From Staphylococcus chromogenes (lineage in GTDB: Bacteria; Bacillota; Bacilli; Staphylococcales; Staphylococcaceae): DNA of 64,000 nt. Under the pieces are notes generated by a model, which ran no database searches, was not told where the DNA came from, and saw only the letters and a list, made by a program, of their open reading frames with translations. Of the stretch, positions 56,574-64,000 are shown piece by piece. The stretch's first letter is position 1. The number at the start of each line of letters is the position of its first letter. The translations under genes and the position numbers were made by a program. The stretch is from positions 1,178,001 through 1,242,000 of the forward strand of contig NZ_CP118953.1 in NCBI RefSeq assembly GCF_029024625.1, given 5' to 3'.

Positions 56574-57942
56574 AAAAGCACTAAAAGAAAAATTTGGATT
56601 TGACACTTTTAAAAAAGGACAAGAAGAAATTATCACGAGCATTTTGCAAGGAAATCATACTTTAGGCGTTCTACCCACAGGAAGTGGAAAAAGTTTATGC
56701 TATCAACTTCCCACTTATATCTTCAAAAAACCAACATTAGTAATTTCTCCATTGATTTCTTTGATGGATGATCAAGTAATGCAAATGAAAATGCATGGAG
56801 AGCATCAAGTGGTTGCCATTCATTCAGGCATGGAGGACCACGAAAAACGTTATGCTTACGCACATTTACATACAGCGCGCTTTATTTTTGTCAGTCCAGA
56901 ATTCATTCTGCAACCCCATCACTTTAAACGTTTTAAAAATATTCCCCTAGGGCTCATTGTTTTAGATGAAGCCCATTGTTTATCTGAATGGGGATTTGAT
57001 TTTAGACCTCATTATGCCTTGATTGGTAAAATCACAAGCTTTTTCAAACAAGCAAAAATTTTAGCATTAACTGCCACAGCGACTCCGCAGCTTCATAAAG
57101 ATATAGAATTGGCGACAAACCAAACCTTTAAAGTTTTTCAAACAACAGTGAATCGACCAAATATCTCTTTAAATGTTAAATTTTTTGATAGCTATGAAGA
57201 AAAGGTGGATTGGCTTTTGCGATTTATTGACGATAGTGGTCCGACGATTATCTACGTGTCCTCTAAAAAAGTAGGCTTGTCACTAGCAGAAGTCATTTAT
57301 GAAAAGGGACATTTAACAGGTCTATATCACGGTGATTTAACTTATCAAGAGCGACAAACTGTTCAACAACAATTTTTAAATGATGATATTAAAATTATCG
57401 TGGCTACGAGTGCATTTGGGATGGGGATCAATAAACCTAACATTCGCTCAATCGTACATTTTCATGCACCATATAGTCCTTCCAATTACATTCAAGAGAT
57501 TGGGAGAGCAGGGCGAGATGGTCAAAAAAGTCAGGCGATTTTACTTTATCACCCAGAAGATCAATTTTTAATGGAAAATTTAATGCTAAGCCATACAATT
57601 GAAGTGAGGGATATTACACTCTATGAACAATCTCAACTTATTGATGATGTTAAAATCGATATTTTAAATACATTAAGCCAACGCTATTCAGTTAAGTCAC
57701 TTAAACAAATTTTCTTAAAACAAACTGAGTTGAAACAAAGAGCCTATCGTTATATGATGCACTTTATTATGACGAAGCAATGTAGACGTGAAGTCATATT
57801 ACGCTATTTTGTTACAGCATCCACACAAGCGGATCATTGCTGTGATAACTGTAATAATATCGAATCTATTAGTGAAAAAAATAGTAAAAAAGTAAAACGT
57901 CGACTAAACTATGTTGAAAAGTTAGAAAATTTATTAGAATAA
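56566..57942 (+). CDS. recQ: RecQ family ATP-dependent DNA helicase
   Basis: A 3'-5' superfamily 2 helicase for DNA repair and fork maintenance. The 458-residue protein has Walker A PTGSGKS with Lys42, the DEAH box LDEAHCLSEWGFDFRP, the TATAT motif, and motif VI (QEIGRAGRDGQKSQ). A zinc-binding region with Cys residues follows (CRREVILRYF, CCDNC). It lacks an HRDC domain, so it is the short Bacillus RecS/RecQ-like form. ATG 56566 follows AAAGGAG. Confidence 0.92.
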   Translation: MLKKALKEKFGFDTFKKGQEEIITSILQGNHTLGVLPTGSGKSLCYQLPTYIFKKPTLVISPLISLMDDQVMQMKMHGEHQVVAIHSGMEDHEKRYAYAHLHTARFIFVSPEFILQPHHFKRFKNIPLGLIVLDEAHCLSEWGFDFRPHYALIGKITSFFKQAKILALTATATPQLHKDIELATNQTFKVFQTTVNRPNISLNVKFFDSYEEKVDWLLRFIDDSGPTIIYVSSKKVGLSLAEVIYEKGHLTGLYHGDLTYQERQTVQQQFLNDDIKIIVATSAFGMGINKPNIRSIVHFHAPYSPSNYIQEIGRAGRDGQKSQAILLYHPEDQFLMENLMLSHTIEVRDITLYEQSQLIDDVKIDILNTLSQRYSVKSLKQIFLKQTELKQRAYRYMMHFIMTKQCRREVILRYFVTASTQADHCCDNCNNIESISEKNSKKVKRRLNYVEKLENLLE

Positions 57943-57953
57943 CTGAAAATCGC

Positions 57954-57983
57954 TTTACATAGGAATTTTGGTATCGCTATAAT
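57954..57983 (+). promoter_or_regulatory. sigma-A promoter for ebpS
   Basis: TTTACA at 57954-57959 and TATAAT at 57978-57983 are 18 bases apart. It gives a leader of about 135 bases with no recognisable riboswitch. Confidence 0.5.
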
Positions 57984-58123
57984 TAAAGATATCAATGCGA
58001 TGAATAGGGCATAGAACACTGTATATATTTAAAATTAGCAAAATCTTCCTGTTTATGTAAAAAAAATGTTTTAAATAGAGCCAGATAAGCTATATATATA
58101 CAGTAATAGAAAGGGTGAACATA

Positions 58124-59998
58124 GTGTCAAAAGATAATTTTAAAGACGATTTCGAACGCAATCGCCAAGAAATCAAACCAGATCATACAAACGAATTCAA
58201 TGATCAAAGCGAAAATGAAGAAACTTCATTTGATATTAGAGATGAACAACAACATTTCCCTCCAAGAAACGCATCACGTCGTCACCGTAAACGTGATTTA
58301 AATTCAGATGATTATCAAGCTCAAGAGCACGTTCAAGAAAATTCACACAATAGCCATTCTGAAAAACGTCCGGGTCTTTTAGGTGGATTTGTTAATAAAC
58401 AACAAGACACTTCTCATCGCGAGGATTCTGCGGAACCAGCACGTACAAACGACCAAGGTGAAAAAATTAGAGATTATGCTAAAGAGCATCCTCATGAAAT
58501 TCAAAATCAACCTAAAGAAAATCACTCCAACAACCGTGAACTTAAATCAGAACAACAAAGAGACCAACGCCGTGACATTCACAATCCTGAAAAAGGAAAG
58601 GATGTACATCGTTCAAATATCAACAATGTAAGCAGAGAAGATAGAGCTAAACAAGAACCTCATGGCCAATTCAAAAAATCTTCAGAAAAAGATGTAAACC
58701 ATACGCGTAGCAATAACAATAGTTATTCTCAAGAGCAACAACATAAAAAAGTTGGACCAATTGCGGGCGGTAATCAAATCAATCATCGTGAAAACGAAAC
58801 ACATCCTCATACGAACGAACCCAATGCGTCTCAACGCCTTGACCATGAATCTAAAAAGATTGATCAAAATCATCGCCAACAACCTGGAAACACGCGACCT
58901 GATCAACGTCATACTAAATTCAATAAAAAAGCCGCAGCTGGAGCGGCTGGGGCAGCTGGGGTGGCAGGTGCAGTTGCAAAACATGAACACGATAAAAAGC
59001 AACGTGAACCATTAAGCGACAAGAACGAGAAGCAAAATCACGCGCCTCAACAAAATGATAAGATCCCTAACAATAATAAAACCACTTCAGGCGCCGTGGG
59101 AGCTGCAGAAACGCGTGGTGAATCTCAACACCAACGACCTCAACAACCAAATGATAGAAAGCGTCCTACGCATGAAGATGAACGTCATTCACGAAATAAA
59201 AAAGCTGCCATGGGCGCTGGAGCTATTGGTGCTGCGGGTGCAGGAGCCGCGGGCGCTCATGCTGCAAAACAACATAATGAAAAAAATCAACAAGAAAAAA
59301 ATCAACAACCTCGTAAAACGAATCGAAATGCAGCAACAGGAGCTGGTGCTGGTGCTGCTGGGGCGAGTGCAAGTACGCAAACTGCGCATACACCTCCAAA
59401 TAACAAAAGAAAAAAAGGTGGCTGTCTAAAAAGATTATTGCCACTTTTAGCCGCCTTATTGCTCTTAGGGGCTTTAGCAATTTTCGGTGGAATGTATTTA
59501 TTCAATCAAAATAATGATGAAAATCATAATAATAAAGATAACCAAACTGAAGTTGCTAAAAATGATAATGCGTCTAAAGATAAAGCCGAAAACGATAAAG
59601 CAAACAAAGATAAAGAAAAATCTACTGAAGAAACAACTGAAGAAACAAATTCAAATGAAACACCGGGGGCATCTAGCGAATCTTCTTCAGAACAAAGCAA
59701 TCAAGACACTACACAAAGTGACTTAAACCAACAACAAAACCAAACACAACAAGACCCTAATTCGCAAGCTCAAACAAATTCAAATCAACAGACCCCATCA
59801 AATACAAACCAACAAAATCAAAATAGCGCATCAAATAATAACGCACAATCTCATACTGTAACAGGTAATGAAAACTTATATCGAATTGCAATACGTTATT
59901 ATGGTAGTGGTTCTCCTGAAAATGTTGAGAAAATTAGAAGAGCTAATGGCATTTCAGGTAACAATATTAATAATGGTCAACAATTAATTATTCCATAA
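58124..59998 (+). CDS. ebpS: elastin-binding protein EbpS-like LysM membrane protein
   Basis: A 624-residue surface-associated protein. The first 260 residues are highly charged and low in complexity. Three Ala/Gly-rich hydrophobic segments follow near residues 267-285, 360-380 and 400-415, then a membrane helix (about residues 436-458) after basic [10 protein letters not shown], a Gln/Asn/Ser-rich linker, and a C-terminal LysM domain (about residues 576-624). The start is GTG 58124; the upstream GTG 58115 overlaps AAAGGGTGA. In S. aureus EbpS binds elastin; that activity is not shown for this version. Confidence 0.88.
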   Translation: MSKDNFKDDFERNRQEIKPDHTNEFNDQSENEETSFDIRDEQQHFPPRNASRRHRKRDLNSDDYQAQEHVQENSHNSHSEKRPGLLGGFVNKQQDTSHREDSAEPARTNDQGEKIRDYAKEHPHEIQNQPKENHSNNRELKSEQQRDQRRDIHNPEKGKDVHRSNINNVSREDRAKQEPHGQFKKSSEKDVNHTRSNNNSYSQEQQHKKVGPIAGGNQINHRENETHPHTNEPNASQRLDHESKKIDQNHRQQPGNTRPDQRHTKFNKKAAAGAAGAAGVAGAVAKHEHDKKQREPLSDKNEKQNHAPQQNDKIPNNNKTTSGAVGAAETRGESQHQRPQQPNDRKRPTHEDERHSRNKKAAMGAGAIGAAGAGAAGAHAAKQHNEKNQQEKNQQPRKTNRNAATGAGAGAAGASASTQTAHTPPNNKRKKGGCLKRLLPLLAALLLLGALAIFGGMYLFNQNNDENHNNKDNQTEVAKNDNASKDKAENDKANKDKEKSTEETTEETNSNETPGASSESSSEQSNQDTTQSDLNQQQNQTQQDPNSQAQTNSNQQTPSNTNQQNQNSASNNNAQSHTVTGNENLYRIAIRYYGSGSPENVEKIRRANGISGNNINNGQQLIIP

Positions 59999-60012
59999 GG
60001 AACTGTTTTAAG

Positions 60013-60050
60013 AAAAGAGGAGTAGACAAACATATGTCACTCCTCTTTTT
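60013..60050 (+). terminator. intrinsic terminator after ebpS
   Basis: AAAAGAGGAGT pairs with ACTCCTCTTTTT over a 15-base loop. Confidence 0.9.
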
Positions 60051-60147
60051 ACATATAATTGATTTCTGTAGAGTTAATAGAAAATAGTATGTCACAAAAC
60101 TGTACGCCTAAGTACTAATATTAACTGTTTAATCATAAACATTTCCA

Positions 60148-60176
60148 TTTAGTTCTCATTATGAAATTGCTATAAT
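60148..60176 (+). promoter_or_regulatory. candidate promoter for ypdA
   Basis: An extended -10 TGCTATAAT at 60168-60176 has a weak -35 TTTAGT at 60148-60153 with 17-base spacing, giving a leader of about 90 bases. The rest of the ebpS-ypdA gap is plain AT-rich DNA. Confidence 0.5.
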
Positions 60177-60273
60177 AATTCATGGATGAAAACGAATGAA
60201 GTTATCAACAAATGAATAAAAGAAATAGGTTCGTTATTTCTTAAAAATGATAACTTGAGAGAGGATGCAAAAT

Positions 60274-61260
60274 ATGATTAAAGTCGAAAGTATTATCATA
60301 GGTGGCGGACCGTGTGGGTTAAGTGCAGCTATTGAACAAAAGAAAAAAGGGATTGAAACATTAATCATTGAAAAAGGGAACGTTGTGAATGCTCTTTACC
60401 ATTATCCTACACATCAAACGTTCTTTTCTTCAAGTGACAAATTAAGTATTGGCGATGTCCCTTTTATTGTCGAAGATTTAAAACCACGTAGAAATCAAGC
60501 ACTTGTTTATTATCGTGAAGTAGTGAAACATCACCAACTTCGAATAAATGCTTTTGAAGAAGTGCTTACTGTGCGTCAAATTGAAGACCACTTTACAATT
60601 ACAACAACTAAAGACGTTTACCAATGCCGTTTCTTAACGGTTGCAACAGGGTATTATGGCCAACATAATACATTAGAAGTGGACGGAGCAACTTTACCTA
60701 AAGTGATGCACTATTTTAAAGAAGCTCATCCCTATTTCGATCAAGATATCGTGATTATTGGAGGCAAAAATTCAGCAGTAGACGCTGCAATTGAATTAGA
60801 AAAAGCCGGCGCTCGAGTCACTGTAATTTACCGTGGTGACAATTATTCTCCATCTATTAAACCATGGATCTTGCCTAATTTTGATTCGTTAGTTAGAAGA
60901 GGGAATGTAAAAATGCATTTTAATAGTAACGTTACAAAAATCACTGAAGATACTGTAACATTTGAAACAAAAGGTATCGAAACAACGATACAAAATGATT
61001 ACGTCTTTGCAATGATTGGCTATCATCCTGATTATGAATTTTTGGAATCCATTGGTATTCACACGCACACAAACGAATTTGGAACAGCACCGGTTTATAA
61101 TAAAGATACTTACGAAACAAATGTTCCTAATTGCTATATTGCAGGTGTCATTGCTGCTGGTAATGATGCTAATACAATTTTTATTGAAAATGGCAAGTAT
61201 CATGCTAATTATATCGCACATGATATTTTATCTAAAAAGCAAGCCCCGTTAGAATCATAA
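60274..61260 (+). CDS. ypdA: bacillithiol disulfide reductase Bdr (YpdA)
   Basis: Flavoprotein that uses NADPH to reduce bacillithiol disulfide and so supports bacilliredoxins. The 328-residue protein has the FAD motif IIIGGGPCGLSAAI with the active Cys14, and a second dinucleotide motif IIGGKNSAVDAAIELE. ATG 60274 follows GAGAGAGG; ATG 60265 would be read over the ribosome binding site. BrxB at 36.8 kb is its likely partner. Confidence 0.93.
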   Translation: MIKVESIIIGGGPCGLSAAIEQKKKGIETLIIEKGNVVNALYHYPTHQTFFSSSDKLSIGDVPFIVEDLKPRRNQALVYYREVVKHHQLRINAFEEVLTVRQIEDHFTITTTKDVYQCRFLTVATGYYGQHNTLEVDGATLPKVMHYFKEAHPYFDQDIVIIGGKNSAVDAAIELEKAGARVTVIYRGDNYSPSIKPWILPNFDSLVRRGNVKMHFNSNVTKITEDTVTFETKGIETTIQNDYVFAMIGYHPDYEFLESIGIHTHTNEFGTAPVYNKDTYETNVPNCYIAGVIAAGNDANTIFIENGKYHANYIAHDILSKKQAPLES

Positions 61261-61266
61261 AATAAT

Positions 61267-61309
61267 AGGACAATGACAGAAACGATTTGCATTTCGTTGT
61301 CATCATCCT
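61267..61309. repeat. structured hairpin without T-run
   Basis: AGGA/TCCT, ATGACA/TGTCAT and GAAACGA/TTTCGTT form a nested stem over a 6-base loop. It has no T-run, so it is not a classical terminator. The function is unknown. Confidence 0.4.
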
Positions 61310-61400
61310 ATATCTAAACAGAACAAAAACCGCTTATAAATTTGAGGAAACCGGATTGCTATGATTTTTATTAAGACGTGTCTATTGAAACTTATTTTAT

Positions 61401-61437
61401 TGTGGGTTGGACTTATAAAGTCTTTCCCACTTTTTTA
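61401..61437 (+). terminator. terminator after ypdA
   Basis: GTGGG and GGACTT pair with AAGTC and CCCAC with small internal loops, followed by TTTTTT. The ansA stop lies at its edge. Confidence 0.65.
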
Positions 61438-62403
61438 ATAGTTAAAATAAGTTTTGATATGTGCTTTATTAAACTTGTTACTCAAAGCGACCAATAATTT
61501 TAATCTCGCTTTTTGTCCATTAAGTCCATTTGAAAAAATGACGCCTTTTTCACTAAGTTGGTGTCCGCCACCTTCGTAAGCATAAACGGCACTCACGATG
61601 CCATTAAACGAACGAGAAACAAGCACAATAGGAATATTTTGTGCTAAACAAGCCTCAAGTCCCTCCATTGCAGTAGAGGGAAGATTTCCTTGGCCTAAGG
61701 CTTCTATGACGATACCATCTACTCCTGTATTAGCATAATACGTGAGCATTTCACTGCCTAATCCCATATGTGCTTTTATAAGTGGTACATTTAAAGAAAC
61801 ATTTATATTAGGAAAAACAGTTTGGCGGTAGGGTCTATGGTGAAATAGAACACCTGATTTTGTAATCACTCCTAAGGGTCCGTGATTAGGACTTTGAAAT
61901 GTATTTGTATTAGAGGTATGTGTTTTTGTCACATTGCGTGCGGTATGAATTTCATCGTTAAAAACAACCATTACACCCTTATGCTGTGAATCGTCATGAA
62001 TAGCGACGCGAATTGCTGAAATAAAATTATATAGACCATCCGAACCTATTTCATTTGAAGAGCGCATTGCCCCGGTGAGAATGATAGGTTTCGAGGTTTC
62101 GACGGTTAAATCTAACAAATATGCAGTTTCTTCTAATGTATCTGTCCCATGCGTAATCACATATCCATCATAATTAGAATTTTGTTCTTCATGTTCAAGA
62201 ATAGATATCAATTCTTTAACATGTGACAATGTAATGTGAGGCGAAGGGACATTAAATGGCATGACCTCTTCAATGTGGGCGTATTTTTTTATTAAACTTT
62301 GATGTTGTGCTATTGGGTTTTCATCATTTGTTAAAACACGATTAGATTCATCTTCTGACATACTAATAGTGCCACCAGTATGTATGACTAATAATGATTT
62401 CAT
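61435..62403 (-). CDS. ansA: type I L-asparaginase
   Basis: Hydrolyses asparagine to aspartate and ammonia in the cytoplasm. The 322-residue protein has the catalytic Thr12 in HTGGTISM and the second active site THGTDTLEETA near residues 90-101. No signal peptide is seen, which fits the cytoplasmic type I enzyme. The ATG follows GAGGAGG on the minus strand. It is divergent from cmk. Confidence 0.93.
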   Translation of the reverse strand: MKSLLVIHTGGTISMSEDESNRVLTNDENPIAQHQSLIKKYAHIEEVMPFNVPSPHITLSHVKELISILEHEEQNSNYDGYVITHGTDTLEETAYLLDLTVETSKPIILTGAMRSSNEIGSDGLYNFISAIRVAIHDDSQHKGVMVVFNDEIHTARNVTKTHTSNTNTFQSPNHGPLGVITKSGVLFHHRPYRQTVFPNINVSLNVPLIKAHMGLGSEMLTYYANTGVDGIVIEALGQGNLPSTAMEGLEACLAQNIPIVLVSRSFNGIVSAVYAYEGGGHQLSEKGVIFSNGLNGQKARLKLLVALSNKFNKAHIKTYFNY

Positions 62404-62421
62404 ATGTTTCCTCCTCGATAA

Positions 62422-63147
<726 letters not shown>

Positions 63148-63316
63148 CTGAAAAGTGCGCTATGATTTAACGATTTCGTTAATATTGCACAGAAAAAAAT
63201 TTTATGATTCATTAATGTTGAAAAAATTGTAAAAAACACCGTTCAAATTCCTCATTAAAACAAAATTTACTCTATTTGTAATGATAAAACGCTTATTTCT
63301 AACAAATCTAAATTTC

Positions 63317-63350
63317 TTGACAATTTTACACTTTTGTAAGATGTTAGTAT
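63317..63350 (+). promoter_or_regulatory. possible rpsA promoter
   Basis: A perfect TTGACA lies at 63317-63322, but no good -10 is at the right spacing. An extended -10 TGTTAGTAT at 63342-63350 is an alternative that would work without the -35. Confidence 0.35.
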
Positions 63351-63375
63351 TATGTAGTAGTATAAGGAGGCATTC

Positions 63376-64000
63376 ATGATGACTGAAGAATTCAATGAAT
63401 CAATGATTAATGACATTAAAGAAGGCGACAAAATTACTGGAGAAGTACAACAAATTGAAGACAAGCATGTCGTAGTACATGTAAATGGTGGTAAATACAA
63501 TGGTATTATTCCGATTAGCCAATTGTCTACACACCACATTGAAAATGCAGATGAAGTTGTAAAAGTCGGAGATGAAATTGGAGCTTATGTAACTAAAATT
63601 GAAATCGATGAAGAAAATGAATCAGGTAGTTACATTCTCTCAAAAAGACAATTAGAAGAAGAGAAATCTTATGAATTTCTTCAAGAAAAATTAGATAACA
63701 ACGAAACAATCGAAGCTAAAGTGACTGAAGTTGTAAAAGGTGGCTTAGTTGTTGACGTAGGACAAAGAGGTTTCATTCCGGCATCGCTCATTTCTACTGA
63801 TTTCATTGAAGATTTCTCAGATTATGAAGGAAAAGTGCTTGAACTTAAAGTTGAAGAACTTGATCCATCAAATCATCGTGTCATCTTAAGCCGTAAAGCT
63901 GTAGAAGCAGAAGAAAACGTAAAGAAAAAAGAAGAACTGTTAAAATCTATTAAAGCTGGCGACGTAATCGAAGGTAAAGTTGCACGTTTAACTAATTTTG
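63376..64000 (+). CDS. rpsA: 30S ribosomal protein S1, N-terminal part (cut by window end)
   Basis: The first 208 codons of the S1-like protein. Two OB-fold S1 domains are complete (GDKITGEVQQIEDKHVVVHV; ETIEAKVTEVVKGGLVVDVG) and a third begins (GDVIEGKVARLTNF). The ATG at 63376 follows AAGGAGG; a second ATG at 63379 is possible. S1-like proteins in Firmicutes bind mRNA and may be dispensable for general translation. The rest of the gene lies beyond the window. Confidence 0.93.
   Translation, partial: MMTEEFNESMINDIKEGDKITGEVQQIEDKHVVVHVNGGKYNGIIPISQLSTHHIENADEVVKVGDEIGAYVTKIEIDEENESGSYILSKRQLEEEKSYEFLQEKLDNNETIEAKVTEVVKGGLVVDVGQRGFIPASLISTDFIEDFSDYEGKVLELKVEELDPSNHRVILSRKAVEAEENVKKKEELLKSIKAGDVIEGKVARLTNF

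Noticed and set aside
58924-59400. CRISPR-like or tandem DNA repeat
   Set aside because: The repeats are GCN/GGN codons for Ala and Gly within ebpS. There is no constant repeat-spacer pattern, and no cas genes are in the window.
58383-59726. Several open frames on both strands within ebpS
   Set aside because: They come from the low-complexity, repeat-rich codons of ebpS. None has a ribosome binding site or a recognisable domain.
63155-63190. Terminator after cmk
   Set aside because: A GTGC/GCAC stem with inner TTAACG/CGTTAA pairing is present, but it is followed by AGAAAAAAA rather than a T-run, so I did not list it as a terminator.

Overview
This 64-kb window is chromosomal core sequence from a low-GC Firmicute, almost certainly a Staphylococcus. 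The evidence is AT-rich codon use, strong AAGGAGG-type ribosome binding sites, a staphylococcal-type EbpS (LysM plus Ala/Gly-rich segments), SrrAB-type respiratory regulation, bacillithiol redox genes (BrxB, YpdA/Bdr) and a gene order close to the srrAB-xerD-zwf-bfm-accBC-gcv-comG part of Staphylococcus chromosomes. I see no insertion sequence, prophage, CRISPR array, rRNA or tRNA. Species cannot be fixed from the sequence alone. Protein differences from S. aureus as I remember it suggest another species.

Layout. 1-3.5 kb: end of pstS, then pstC-pstA-pstB-phoU (phosphate uptake). 3.6-8.1 kb: rpmG and a housekeeping run (5-formyl-THF cyclo-ligase, rhomboid protease GluP, YqgQ, glucokinase, YqgV-like protein, MBL hydrolase). 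8.1-11.7 kb: the comGA-GG competence pseudopilus operon, whose genes overlap heavily. 11.7-17.9 kb: aroK, a glycine riboswitch, gcvT-gcvPA-gcvPB, a rhodanese-like membrane protein and octanoyltransferase LipM. 17.9-20.5 kb: two small unknown envelope genes, then a Xaa-Pro peptidase and efp. 20.7-27.7 kb: accB-accC, an Asp23 protein, nusB, xseA-xseB, ispA and dxs. 27.9-36.7 kb: argR, recN, ptb, buk and the branched-chain 2-oxoacid dehydrogenase genes. 36.8-41.2 kb: brxB, a YqjA-like protein, a tiny Prli42-like gene, an M20 peptidase and gnd. 41.3-45.7 kb: an AraC-type regulator, zwf, rnz and proC. 46.0-51.7 kb: aldo/keto reductase, nudF, fur, xerD, a DUF309 gene, scpA-scpB and rluB. 51.9-57.9 kb: srrA-srrB, ribU, ferredoxin, a YpbB-like protein and recQ. 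58.1-64 kb: ebpS, ypdA, ansA, cmk and the start of rpsA.

Several genes work together across the window. LipM starts lipoate assembly on GcvH, and the lipoyl group is used by the glycine cleavage system and the branched-chain dehydrogenase E2. Ptb and Buk would turn the branched acyl-CoA into acid plus ATP or feed branched fatty-acid synthesis, alongside AccBC (malonyl-CoA). zwf and gnd are the oxidative pentose phosphate steps and supply NADPH, the cofactor of YpdA/Bdr, which recycles bacillithiol for BrxB.

I found no clear new multi-gene system. The best unusual signals are: a comGE frame with no usual start codon ahead of its prepilin signal; a terminator-like hairpin that includes the comGA ribosome binding site; a rhodanese lacking the catalytic cysteine; an overlooked Prli42-like microprotein; a cre-like site before gnd; an ARG-box-like site before argR; a glycine riboswitch whose closing stem begins inside aroK; and a short unexplained minus-strand frame between srrB and ribU.
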